NCBI GenBank assembly: GCA_049433545.1
Contig: JBMTEY010000022.1
Location: 1-25,090 of the forward strand
DNA: 25,090 bases
Source: Ga0077527 sp049433545
GTDB lineage: Bacteria; Pseudomonadota; Gammaproteobacteria; Burkholderiales; SG8-41
Direction of reading: 5' to 3'
The stretch's first letter is position 1. Each line of letters starts with the position of its first letter. The position numbers and the translations under genes were made by a program. Below are positions 1 through 7,648 of the stretch, piece after piece. Below the pieces are notes generated by a model. The model did not search any database and was not told where the DNA came from. It saw nothing but the letters and a program-made list of their open reading frames with translations.

Positions 1-21
1 TGCGCGTGGCCGTTGTGGCAT
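1..21 (-). CDS. Possible start of a further minus-strand gene (partial)
   Basis: An ATG on the minus strand at 21-19 is preceded by a purine-rich AAGGGGAG about ten bases upstream, which would suit a ribosome binding site. It would be the next gene downstream of the ExeA-like ATPase, about 65 bases after its stop. Only seven codons lie inside the window, so nothing can be said about the product, and the start itself may be chance. Confidence 0.2.
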
Positions 22-85
22 GTTGTGCGTACTCCCCTTGCTTCGCGGGTTTCTGGTTTTTGAGCCGTTTGCCGCGGCACCACAA

Positions 86-1567
86 TTACGACGTCGGATT
101 TTTCTGCCCCAGTTCAGTTCTGATGCCATGCACCGTGCGCAGCAGAGGTTTATAAGCTTTGATAAATACTGGTAATTGTGCCATCGCTGCGCGCGCTGCG
201 CGCTCGTTGTCAAAACTGCCCCAGGTCACGGTCAAGGACGGCTCACCTTTTGCGACCGTACGATACACAAAAACTCTATTAATTTCAATGGTATTGGTGA
301 GAAATTTGAGGTGTTGGTTGAGCTGTTTTTCGTCGCGCGCGCCGAACAGTTGAACGGTGTGGGTTTCGGGGTCGGAAGCGGCCAGCCATGCGGCCGTGGC
401 GGCCAGTCGTTCTTCCAGCAGGGTCGGCGGATTTTGCGTGGTGGCTGCTGCGGCAGGCGTCGTGTTTGCGGCGGGAGGATCGGGAGCTGCGGCGGCGGTA
501 GCCGCGGCCGTGGTGGATGGTTCTGGTGATGAGTTGTAAGTATTTGTTTTTAAATTATTATTTTCTTTTTCGGGTGTCGGGGCCGTTACGTTTTTTGATG
601 GACCCGCGGCATCGGTAGCAGGTGCGGCCGGTACCGTTGCAGGTTGCAGCTTGTTGCCGAACATGGCATAGAGCGCGGCGCCTGCGGCCATGCCAAGAGC
701 GATCAATGCGATGCCGAAGGTCCAGCGCGGCCCCGCAACCGCGGGCCGGTACTGCTGCTGCGCGAATTCGCTGTCGCGCACCGCGGCGTCCAGGTGTTTC
801 TGGCGGATGGTGTGCGAGTTGTCCGCGAACGCCGCCAGCAGCGCCTTGTCCGCAATCAGGTTGATGCGCCGGGTCAGTCCGCCGGAGATCCGCGCGATTT
901 CGCGGATGATCGCGTCGGTAAACAGGTCCGGGCCGCGGTAGCCGGCGGCGCGCAGGCGGAACATCAGGTATTCGCGGGTTTCGGCTGCGCTCAGCGGCTC
1001 GAGGCGGAAACTGTGGGTGATGCGCTCCTTCAGTTGCCGGATCTGGTTCTGCCGCAGGTTGTCGTCGAGTTCCGGCTGGCCGAACAGCACGATCTGCAGC
1101 AATTTGTCTGACTTGGTCTCGAGGTTGGAGAGCAGCCGGATTTCCTCCAGCGTGGCGATCGGCATGCCCTGGGATTCCTCGACGAACAGCACCACGCGTT
1201 TGCCCTCGGCGTGCCGTTGCAGCAGGTGTTCCTGGATGGCGTGCATGACCGCGAGGCGGCTGGTGTCGCGGGTGGTGGCCAGCTGCAGTTCAAAGGCGAT
1301 GGCATGCAGTATTTCTTCGGGGGAGACACTGGGATTGGCGAAATAGACGGTTTCCACGTGTGCCGGCAGGCGGGTCTGCAGCATGCTGCAGAGCATGGTC
1401 TTGCCGCTGCCGACTTCGCCCGTCACCTTGACGATGCCCTCGCCCTGGGTGATCGCGTAGATCAGCGCTTCGAGTATTGGCCCGCGGTTGCCGCCGCCGC
1501 AGAAAAAATCAGTGTTGGGCGTGATCCGGAACGGCGCCTGGGTGAGGCCGAAATGTTCGTGGTACAT
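86..1567 (-). CDS. ExeA/MshM-type AAA ATPase with membrane anchor and SPOR-like C-terminus
   Basis: A 493-residue protein of the ExeA/GspA/MshM ATPase family, whose members couple ATP hydrolysis to peptidoglycan-associated assembly of secretion or pilus machinery. Walker A is GEVGSGKT (about residues 50-57). Walker B ends in VEES (129-132), with Glu where many relatives have the DEAQ form. A single membrane span follows at about 282-303. Then comes a long Ala/Pro/Thr-rich linker (305-385) and a C-terminal domain (403-485) that resembles SPOR repeats, which bind denuded glycan strands. The layout implies a cytoplasmic ATPase tethered to a periplasmic glycan-binding domain. The ATG follows the stop of the upstream regulator by only three bases, so the two are very likely co-transcribed. 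The linker holds a short AT-rich patch coding for Asn/Lys/Thr that differs from the GC-rich surroundings. Family assignment is firm; the machine it serves is not visible here. Confidence 0.85.
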   Translation of the reverse strand: MYHEHFGLTQAPFRITPNTDFFCGGGNRGPILEALIYAITQGEGIVKVTGEVGSGKTMLCSMLQTRLPAHVETVYFANPSVSPEEILHAIAFELQLATTRDTSRLAVMHAIQEHLLQRHAEGKRVVLFVEESQGMPIATLEEIRLLSNLETKSDKLLQIVLFGQPELDDNLRQNQIRQLKERITHSFRLEPLSAAETREYLMFRLRAAGYRGPDLFTDAIIREIARISGGLTRRINLIADKALLAAFADNSHTIRQKHLDAAVRDSEFAQQQYRPAVAGPRWTFGIALIALGMAAGAALYAMFGNKLQPATVPAAPATDAAGPSKNVTAPTPEKENNNLKTNTYNSSPEPSTTAAATAAAAPDPPAANTTPAAAATTQNPPTLLEERLAATAAWLAASDPETHTVQLFGARDEKQLNQHLKFLTNTIEINRVFVYRTVAKGEPSLTVTWGSFDNERAARAAMAQLPVFIKAYKPLLRTVHGIRTELGQKNPTS

Positions 1568-1570
1568 GGC

Positions 1571-3010
1571 CTATTTATCCTCGGCGGTTTCGCCGTGCGT
1601 CTGCATCCGGCTGTAGAGCGTGGTGCGGTGTACCCCCAGGCGTTTTGCCGCCTGTGACAGGTTGCCGTTGGTCAGCGCCAGCGCGGCCTCGACGAAGCCG
1701 CGCTCCCAGCGTTTCAGCACTTCGTCGAGCTTGAAATCGGGATCTGCTTCCAGCTGGCGTCGCGCGGCGTCGAGCAGCACACTTTCATCGGACAGCGCCG
1801 GCATGCCGCCGCCAGGACCCATGCTTTCGCGGTCGAGTTCGGTCTGCAGCAATGCGGCGGTCACCCGGGTGCCGGCATAATTGGTACACAGCCTGATCAC
1901 GATGTTGCGCAATTCGCGCACGTTGCCGGGGAACGGATACTCGCGCCAGGCGCGCAGGGCGTCATCGTCGAGTTCCACCGGCTGCGCGCCGATCTGCGCG
2001 GCGTAGAACTGGCGGAAATGGTTCAGCAGCAGGACCTTGTCGTCGCCCAGTTCGCGCAGCGACGGCACACTGATGGTGAACACCGACAGACGGTGGTAGA
2101 GGTCGGCGCGGAACCGGTTGTGGCGGATTTCGCTGCGCATGTCGCGGTTGGTGGCTGCGACCACCCTGGCGTTGGACATGCGGCTCTGCGTTTCGCCGAC
2201 GCGCTGGAATTCGCCGTTTTCGAGCACGCGCAGCAGCTTGGCCTGCAGTTCGAGCGGCAGTTCGCCGATTTCATCGAGAAACAGCGTCGAATCCACGGCG
2301 TCCTCGAAATAACCTGCGCGGGCCGTGGTGGCGCCGGTGAAGGCGCCCTTGGCGTAGCCGAACAGCGTCGGTTCGACCAGCGTCGGCGCAATGGCCGCGC
2401 AGTTCAGTGCAAGGAATGGCCTCGCTGCGCGGCGGCTCTGCTTGTGCAGCGCCTGCGCGACCAGTTCCTTGCCGCTGCCGGACTCGCCTTCGATCAGCAC
2501 CGGGAACGGCGCGTCGGCAAACTGCGCGATCTGCTGCCGCAGCTTCTGCATTGGCGTGCTGCCGCCGAGCAGGCCCGATTCGACTCCGGCAATTTCGGCA
2601 GAACTGACGCTGAGTGCCTGCTGCAGCAATGCCCTGAGATGCGCGGGTTCTGCCGGCTTGGAAATGAAGACGATGGCGCCGAGCGTTCGGGCATGTCGCG
2701 CATTGGCTTCGTCGTTCTGGCCGGAGAGCACGATGATTTTCATCGTTGGTGCTGCGGCGATCAGTTCGGCGATCAGCTGGAAGCCTTCGTCGGGGCGGTG
2801 CGGCCGCGGCGGCAGGCCGAGGTCGATCAGCGCCAGCTGTGGCGGTGCATCGCGCTGGCGCAGCAGGGCCTTGGCATGGGTACGCGATTCCGCGGTGGTG
2901 ACCCTGAATTCGTCGCCGAGTACGTAGCTCAGCGTGTCGACGATGACGGGATCGTCGTCGACGATCAGCAGTTCCGGTTTGGGGTCCGTGGTCACGACGC
3001 AGCGTGTCAA
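1571..3010 (-). CDS. Sigma-54-dependent response regulator, NtrC family, PrsR-like
   Basis: A three-domain activator of about 479 residues. The receiver (about 12-130) has acidic-pocket Asp18-20, phospho-acceptor Asp63 in IDLGLPP, and Lys118. The AAA+ domain (about 148-370) has Walker A GESGSGKE (175-182) and a perfect GAFTGA loop (222-227), the element that contacts sigma-54. A Fis-type helix-turn-helix lies near 440-475. It should activate sigma-54 promoters when phosphorylated. The GLPP stretch after the phospho-acceptor recalls PrsR, the regulator found in PEP-CTERM/exosortase and exopolysaccharide loci, but no sensor kinase PrsK or exosortase is in the window. The start is uncertain: the longest frame uses TTG at 3010, while GTG at 2995 lies about seven bases after the transcription start predicted from a TATATT box (3014-3009). 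The downstream ExeA-like ATPase starts three bases after the stop. Confidence 0.88.
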   Translation of the reverse strand: MTRCVVTTDPKPELLIVDDDPVIVDTLSYVLGDEFRVTTAESRTHAKALLRQRDAPPQLALIDLGLPPRPHRPDEGFQLIAELIAAAPTMKIIVLSGQNDEANARHARTLGAIVFISKPAEPAHLRALLQQALSVSSAEIAGVESGLLGGSTPMQKLRQQIAQFADAPFPVLIEGESGSGKELVAQALHKQSRRAARPFLALNCAAIAPTLVEPTLFGYAKGAFTGATTARAGYFEDAVDSTLFLDEIGELPLELQAKLLRVLENGEFQRVGETQSRMSNARVVAATNRDMRSEIRHNRFRADLYHRLSVFTISVPSLRELGDDKVLLLNHFRQFYAAQIGAQPVELDDDALRAWREYPFPGNVRELRNIVIRLCTNYAGTRVTAALLQTELDRESMGPGGGMPALSDESVLLDAARRQLEADPDFKLDEVLKRWERGFVEAALALTNGNLSQAAKRLGVHRTTLYSRMQTHGETAEDK

Positions 3011-3087
3011 TATAAGTGGCTGAAATTACTGGGCATTGTGCCAGATCGCGGGTGCCCCGGCGAGGCTGGGCACGGTCGTGCCGCGGA

Positions 3088-3810
3088 TCAGCTGCCGCTG
3101 ACGCATGCCAGGTAGGCCTGTTCGAGGTCGCCGGCGCCGTGTTTTGTCATGAATTCAGCCGGTGTGCCGGCAAACAGCAGGCGCCCGCGGTGCACCACCG
3201 CCATGCGATTGCACATTTCGCCGACGTCGTGCAGGGCGTGCGTGGTCATCAGCAGAGTGCGTCCTGCGGCATGCTGTGATTTCAGTTCGCGCTTGAGCAG
3301 CGCGCGGGCCTTGGGGTCCAGGCCGCTGGTCGGTTCGTCGAGTATGTAGAGGTCCTTGCCGGAGAGCAGGCATGCCACGAGCCCGAGTTTCTGGGTCATG
3401 CCCTTGGAGAACGAGCGTGACGGTTTGTCGAGCGCGGCAGTCGCCAGCTCCAGTGCGTCGAGCATCGCGCAGGCCCGGGCCTCGTCGTACGGCCGGCGGT
3501 GCAGATCGCAGACATAACGCAGGAAATCGCGCCCCGTCAGATAGTAAGGCGGGTTAAAGCGTTCGGGGAGGAAGGCGAGCCGGCTGCGCGCGGCGGTCTG
3601 CCGGTGTGGCACCCCGAAAATCTCGATGGTGCCGGCATCGATGTCGCAGAAATCGAGCGCGCACTTGATCAGCGTGGTTTTGCCGGCGCCGTTTTCGCCG
3701 ACCAGGCCGAAAAAGTCACCGGCGACTATATCCAGTGAAAAATCGGCGAGCGCGACGGCGCCGCCGTAGGATTTGCCGATACTGCTGATGCGCAACGCGG
3801 ACGCCGACAT
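3088..3810 (-). CDS. ABC transporter ATP-binding protein without an adjacent permease
   Basis: A 240-residue nucleotide-binding subunit of the ABC-2 (CcmA/NatA-like) type. Walker A is GENGAGKT (38-45), LPER stands at the Q-loop region, the signature is FSKGM (134-138), Walker B is LYILDEP (154-160), and the H-loop His is His191. All catalytic elements are present, so it should hydrolyse ATP. No membrane partner is encoded next to it: the neighbours are the sigma-54 regulator 77 bases downstream and a divergent AurF-like oxygenase. The cognate permease may be elsewhere or may have been lost. The ATG at 3810 lacks a convincing ribosome binding site. The substrate is unknown. Confidence 0.85.
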   Translation of the reverse strand: MSASALRISSIGKSYGGAVALADFSLDIVAGDFFGLVGENGAGKTTLIKCALDFCDIDAGTIEIFGVPHRQTAARSRLAFLPERFNPPYYLTGRDFLRYVCDLHRRPYDEARACAMLDALELATAALDKPSRSFSKGMTQKLGLVACLLSGKDLYILDEPTSGLDPKARALLKRELKSQHAAGRTLLMTTHALHDVGEMCNRMAVVHRGRLLFAGTPAEFMTKHGAGDLEQAYLACVSGS

Positions 3811-3873
3811 GCGGCGTAACTTAGCTCAAAGTCCCGGGGAGGTAAAGGAACAGCAGGATGGCGGCGCGGGTCT

Positions 3874-3879
3874 TATAAT
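3874..3879 (+). promoter_or_regulatory. Perfect -10 box, possibly for a leaderless mRNA
   Basis: TATAAT ends seven bases before the ATG of the AurF-like gene. Transcription starting at the usual distance would begin at or within a base of that ATG, giving a leaderless message. No good -35 box is seen 16-18 bases upstream, and no ribosome binding site lies between the box and the ATG. Confidence 0.4.
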
Positions 3880-3886
3880 TCCCGCC

Positions 3887-4738
3887 ATGTCCAATCCCGA
3901 CCACGCGCTGCTCGAACAGCTGTCCGAAAACAGCCGGCGTTACCGCGACCCGGTGGCCGCGATCGACTGGTCGCGGCTGGACAACGGCAGTTTCTGGCTG
4001 CCGGAGCCGGCGCTGTCCCTCTACGGCCTGCCCGAATACGAGGTGCTGGCGCCGGACGTGCGGCGACGGCTGTCGCAGTACGAGTTCATCCACGTCATGC
4101 ACGCCGGCCTGTGGCTGGAGCGCGTGTTCATGCAACGCGTGTCACGCCGCCTGGCGCCGCAATTGCCGGCTGCGGCATACGAATATTTCCTGCACGAGAT
4201 GCGCGAGGAAGCGGGCCACAGCCTGATGTTCCTGCGTGCGATCAAGTGCAGCGGGCTGGAGGTTCCGGCGGACAGCTGGCGGGCGCCGTGGTTCATCGAC
4301 TGGATGGCGCGCAAGGCTCCGGCCACCGGCGCGCTGTTCTGGGCGGCGACAGTGATCGCCGAAGACGTGGCCGACAAATTCAACCGCTACCTGAAGGGCA
4401 GCGCGGACATCAATCCCGCGGTGCGCGAAATCTGCACGGTGCACTGCATAGACGAGGCGCGCCATATTGCCGCCGCACGGGTGCAGCTGGAAACCGCGCT
4501 GCTGCGCCTGCCGGCGTTTTCGGTGCGCGCGCTCAATCCGCTGGTGCGGCTGCTGTTCCGCCAGTATGCCGGACTGTATTACACGCCGCCGCAGCGGTTC
4601 TACGAACTGGCCGGGCTGACGCACGGGGAAGTCTGGCGGAGCATGGCGCTGCGCAATCCGGAGCGCAGGGCATTCGTCAGGGACCGGCTGGCGCCTACGG
4701 CGCGCATGCTCGAAACCTGCGGCTTCCGCCTGCAGTAA
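3887..4738 (+). CDS. AurF-type diiron oxygenase
   Basis: A 283-residue helical protein of the AurF (p-aminobenzoate N-oxygenase) family, non-haem diiron enzymes that oxidise amines or C-H bonds with O2. All seven ligand positions of the AurF site can be placed: Glu78, Glu108 and His111 (in HEMREEAGH), Glu159 (AED), and His186, Glu190 and His193 (in HCIDEARH). The spacing between the last four matches AurF as I recall it. The frame is open upstream to 3773, but ATG 3887 is chosen because homology begins there and a TATAAT box lies just before it. The gene is divergent from the orphan ABC ATPase and converges, with a 16-base gap, on the epimerase/flavin-monooxygenase pair. The actual substrate is unknown; N-oxygenation is only one possibility in this family. 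Confidence 0.85.
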   Translation: MSNPDHALLEQLSENSRRYRDPVAAIDWSRLDNGSFWLPEPALSLYGLPEYEVLAPDVRRRLSQYEFIHVMHAGLWLERVFMQRVSRRLAPQLPAAAYEYFLHEMREEAGHSLMFLRAIKCSGLEVPADSWRAPWFIDWMARKAPATGALFWAATVIAEDVADKFNRYLKGSADINPAVREICTVHCIDEARHIAAARVQLETALLRLPAFSVRALNPLVRLLFRQYAGLYYTPPQRFYELAGLTHGEVWRSMALRNPERRAFVRDRLAPTARMLETCGFRLQ

Positions 4739-4754
4739 TTCCGTTCGTTCCGCC

Positions 4755-5645
4755 TCAGCAGGTATCCGCGAGCGCCTGTGCCGAACTGCAGGCCGGGCGC
4801 CAGCGCAATTCTGCGGCGGCGCGGCTGCAATCCAGGGTCAGGGTTTGCTGCAACCCGTCGAGCCAGCCCGGTTCCCCGCCCCAGCCTGTAATCCAATGCG
4901 CGGCATGCAGCGCCGCGCGTGCGGCGAACGCCGGCAGCGGCAGGCACCAGCGATGGCGTCCGCGTTTGACGTCGCGCAGGTTGAAGCTGTCGGGGGCGGC
5001 GAGGTTGATGGCGCCCCGCGCGCCGCCGGCCAGTCCGCGCTGTATCGCGTCGGCAACATCCGCTTCATGCACACATTGGAGTTGCGGCTGCGGCCCGGCC
5101 GTGTGCAGGTAGAACGGCATTGCCAGCAGCTGGCGCAGCACCGGTTGCGCGTGCGGGCCGAGGATCACGTGCGGGCGCAGGCGCAGGCACTCCGGAAATT
5201 CGGCATCAAGCCGGCGTTCGAGCTCGGCCTTGTGCTGGCCGTAGAGGAATGCCTGCAATGGTGCATAGGGCGCGGTTTCCGGCAGGTTCGCACCGCCGCC
5301 GTAAACCGCCGCGCTGGACAGGTGGACGATGCGCCGCATTCCGGCCGCCCGCGCCTGCAGCAACAGCGCCAGGCTGCCGCCGACGTTGATGTCCCGCATT
5401 TCGGTTTCGCTGATGTGTCCGCGTAGCACCACGTAACCGAGGTGGATCAGCGCGTCATGCCGTTCCAGCAGCTGCGGCATCCGCGGGTCGCGGAAATCCA
5501 TGACCGTTGCGCTGAATTTCGGGTGTGCAAAGTGCGCCTGCTGCAGGTCGACGCCGCTGACGGCAGCGATGCCTGCGTCAGCGCACAGCCGCGGCAGCAG
5601 CACGCGCGCCAGCGTCGAGCTGGATCCGGTGACCAGGACTTTCAA
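4755..5645 (-). CDS. NAD(P)-dependent epimerase/dehydratase (extended SDR)
   Basis: About 296 residues with an N-terminal Rossmann fold and the extended-SDR active site: Ser110/Ser111 in HLSSAAVYGG and the YxxxK pair Tyr135/Lys139. The nucleotide-binding loop is TGSSSTLA, which keeps only the first glycine of the usual GxxGxxG. The frame opens at 5798, but the first 51 residues are arginine-rich and overlap the upstream gene. TTG at 5645, which opens KVLVTG and overlaps the TGA of the flavin monooxygenase (TTGA), is the likely start and implies translational coupling. The reaction could be sugar-nucleotide or sterol-like dehydrogenation/epimerisation; the sequence does not decide. It is probably co-expressed with the flavin monooxygenase upstream. 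Confidence 0.8.
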   Translation of the reverse strand: MKVLVTGSSSTLARVLLPRLCADAGIAAVSGVDLQQAHFAHPKFSATVMDFRDPRMPQLLERHDALIHLGYVVLRGHISETEMRDINVGGSLALLLQARAAGMRRIVHLSSAAVYGGGANLPETAPYAPLQAFLYGQHKAELERRLDAEFPECLRLRPHVILGPHAQPVLRQLLAMPFYLHTAGPQPQLQCVHEADVADAIQRGLAGGARGAINLAAPDSFNLRDVKRGRHRWCLPLPAFAARAALHAAHWITGWGGEPGWLDGLQQTLTLDCSRAAAELRWRPACSSAQALADTC

Positions 5646-6706
5646 GCGGGAGTTGCCGCGGCAAAAGCGGGCATGACTTCCGCGGCAAACAGGGCCATCG
5701 ATTCGCGCGTGGTTGCCGTGTCCAGCGCGCCGGCGCCGAAGGCGCAGAGCAGGTGGGTCACGCCGGCGTCGCGGTACTTGCGCATCTTGGAGATGCACTC
5801 GGACGGTGTGCCGACCACCGTCAGCCCGGCGAAATCGGTCAGGCCGAGATTGACGCCCAGTGACATCAGGTGGCGGAATTTGCCGATGTCGTGCATGTGT
5901 TCATAACCCGGATAAAGTTTTTCCAGCACCGGCAGCGTGGTTTTGTAGAGCTCGCCGTAGAACCAGCCGAAGGCATCGTGCGCTAGCGCGCGGGCGCGTG
6001 CGCCGTCGGCGAGGCACAGCACGCCCAGCGTCATGCCGATGCGCGGGGATGTCGCGTGTTTCCAGGCCTTGCGGTAACGCCGGATGTCCTGCTCGACCAT
6101 GAACCACGGCTTGAACGGTCCGGCGAGTACGCCCAGTTGCTGCGCCGCGGCCCAGTCGAAGGTTTCGGGGCTGACCGCCGCGGTCCACAGCGGGGGGTGC
6201 GGGCGCTGCACCACGCGCGGCACGATGTCGAGCTTGTCCAGTGTGTAGCGGGCGCCGCGATGGCTGACCGGTCCGTCGCGGAACGAGGCGCGCAGGATGT
6301 CCAGGCTTTCCGTGACCAGCGCGCGGCTGTCGGCCATGTTTTCGCCGAAGACACTGTATTCCTGCGGCGAGAAGCCGCGGCCGATGCCAACCTCCAGCCT
6401 GCCGCCGGACAATGTGTCGAGCGTGGCGACGCGTTCCGCAACATGCACCGGATGGTGCAGCGGCAGCGGGATGACGGCATGACCGATGCGGATACTCGCA
6501 GTGCGCGCTGCTGCGGCGCCGAGCAGGATTTCCGGTTTTGCCGAGTGCGAATAGCCGCGCATGAAATGGTGTTCGACCAGCCAGGCGCAGCCGTAGCCGA
6601 GACGATCGGCGAGTTCAATTTCGGCCAGCGTGTCGGCGTACACCGCGCTTTCGCTGCGCTGGAGGTGTCGCGGTGCGGCGAGTTCGTAAAACAGGTCAAA
6701 ACGCAT
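5642..6706 (-). CDS. LLM-class flavin-dependent oxidoreductase (luciferase-like)
   Basis: A 354-residue TIM-barrel protein of the bacterial luciferase-like monooxygenase family, which uses FMNH2 or F420. Visible hallmarks are the early WLVEHHF segment, the LSGGRLEVGIGRG stretch following a THR/Val-rich strand, and the C-terminal VVGTPSECISKM helix entry. The frame is open to 6763, but ATG 6706 (MRFDLFYE) matches where the family begins. Its stop overlaps the TTG start of the epimerase, so they form a two-gene operon. It shares a 126-base divergent upstream region with mlaF. No flavin reductase is nearby; a housekeeping reductase could supply reduced flavin. The substrate is unknown. Confidence 0.85.
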   Translation of the reverse strand: MRFDLFYELAAPRHLQRSESAVYADTLAEIELADRLGYGCAWLVEHHFMRGYSHSAKPEILLGAAAARTASIRIGHAVIPLPLHHPVHVAERVATLDTLSGGRLEVGIGRGFSPQEYSVFGENMADSRALVTESLDILRASFRDGPVSHRGARYTLDKLDIVPRVVQRPHPPLWTAAVSPETFDWAAAQQLGVLAGPFKPWFMVEQDIRRYRKAWKHATSPRIGMTLGVLCLADGARARALAHDAFGWFYGELYKTTLPVLEKLYPGYEHMHDIGKFRHLMSLGVNLGLTDFAGLTVVGTPSECISKMRKYRDAGVTHLLCAFGAGALDTATTRESMALFAAEVMPAFAAATPA

Positions 6707-6773
6707 CGGCAAGGCCCGCAGATTCAATGAGCCATGATGCCAGTGGCGCGGCGCAAAGGCCAAATCCGCGGTT

Positions 6774-6801
6774 TTGATACGCTGCCGAAGTCGTTTAGAA
6801 T
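6774..6801 (+). promoter_or_regulatory. Sigma-70 promoter of the mla operon
   Basis: TTGATA (6774-6779) and TAGAAT (6796-6801) are separated by 16 bases, a good match to the sigma-70 consensus. Transcription would start near 6808, about 25 bases before the GTG of mlaF. The location argues against the longer reading frame of mlaF that begins at 6734. Confidence 0.6.
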
Positions 6802-6832
6802 CCGCACTTTACTTCCGGCAACGACGCCTGTC

Positions 6833-7648
6833 GTGGCACCAGAAACCCTCATTGAAATCAAGGACGTCAACTTTGCCTACGGGCAGCGTCCGATCCTCAC
6901 CGGCATCAACATGACCATTCCGCGCGGCAAGGTGGTCGCGCTGATGGGCATCAGCGGTTCGGGCAAGACCACGCTGCTGCGGCTGATCGGCGGGGTCATG
7001 AAGCCGACCTCGGGTGAGGTCTGGGTTGCTGGGCAGTGCACGAGCGCGCTCGATACCCAGGGCATCTACCGGATGCGCCGGCGCATGGGCATGCTGTTCC
7101 AGTTCGGCGCGCTGTTCACCGACCTCTCGGTGTTCGACAACGTGGCGTTCCAGATGCGTGAACACACCGATTTGCCGGAGCGCATGATCCGCGACCTGGT
7201 GATGATGAAACTGAATGCGGTGGGCCTGCGCGGCGCGCACCAGCTGATGCCTTCCGAACTGTCGGGCGGCATGGCGCGACGGGTGGCGCTGGCGCGCGCC
7301 ATCGCGCTCGACCCCATGATCATGATGTACGACGAACCGTTTACCGGGCTGGACCCGATTTCGCTGGGCGTGATCGCGAACCTGGTGCGCGAGCTGAATG
7401 ACACGCTGGGCACGACTTCGCTGGTGGTTACGCACGACGTGCAGGAGGCGCTGGACGTGGTGGATTACGTGTACTACCTGTCGGACGGCAAGATGAAGGC
7501 GCATGGCACGCCGGAGGAACTGCGCGCAAATCCGGATCCGCTGGTGCACCAGTTCGTCTACGGTGAAGCCGAGGGGCCGGTGGCCTACCAGTACCCCAGT
7601 GGGGACTATGCGGCGGAACTCAGGATGGGGGGGCGCCGTGCCGCATAG
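6833..7648 (+). CDS. mlaF: MlaF, ATPase of the Mla phospholipid transporter
   Basis: The ATP-hydrolysing subunit of the inner-membrane MlaFEDB complex, which moves phospholipids between the outer and inner membranes to keep outer-membrane asymmetry. Counting from GTG 6833 it has 271 residues: Walker A GISGSGKT (39-46), Gln90, signature LSGGM (143-147), Walker B MMYDEP (164-169) and H-loop His201. The C-terminal extension after residue 235 is typical of MlaF. GTG 6833 is preferred over the upstream ATG at 6734 because the promoter lies between them and the resulting length matches the family. The stop overlaps the GTG start of mlaE by 11 bases. It is first in a five-gene mla operon. Confidence 0.93.
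   Translation: MAPETLIEIKDVNFAYGQRPILTGINMTIPRGKVVALMGISGSGKTTLLRLIGGVMKPTSGEVWVAGQCTSALDTQGIYRMRRRMGMLFQFGALFTDLSVFDNVAFQMREHTDLPERMIRDLVMMKLNAVGLRGAHQLMPSELSGGMARRVALARAIALDPMIMMYDEPFTGLDPISLGVIANLVRELNDTLGTTSLVVTHDVQEALDVVDYVYYLSDGKMKAHGTPEELRANPDPLVHQFVYGEAEGPVAYQYPSGDYAAELRMGGRRAA

Noticed and set aside
3030..3060. A TGGCAC-containing stretch as a sigma-54 promoter before the regulator
   Set aside because: The TGGCAC is present on the minus strand, but the required GC element ten bases after the GG is missing.
2018..3115. A 365-codon plus-strand frame opposite the sigma-54 regulator
   Set aside because: Its translation is a shadow of the regulator and lacks any recognisable motif.
4111..5112. 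A 333-codon plus-strand frame overlapping the AurF-like gene
   Set aside because: It is Gly/Ala/Arg-rich and out of phase with the AurF-like frame, which has all seven metal ligands.
6734..6832. N-terminal extension of MlaF from ATG 6734
   Set aside because: The sigma-70 promoter lies inside this segment and the extra residues have no counterpart in MlaF, so GTG 6833 is preferred.
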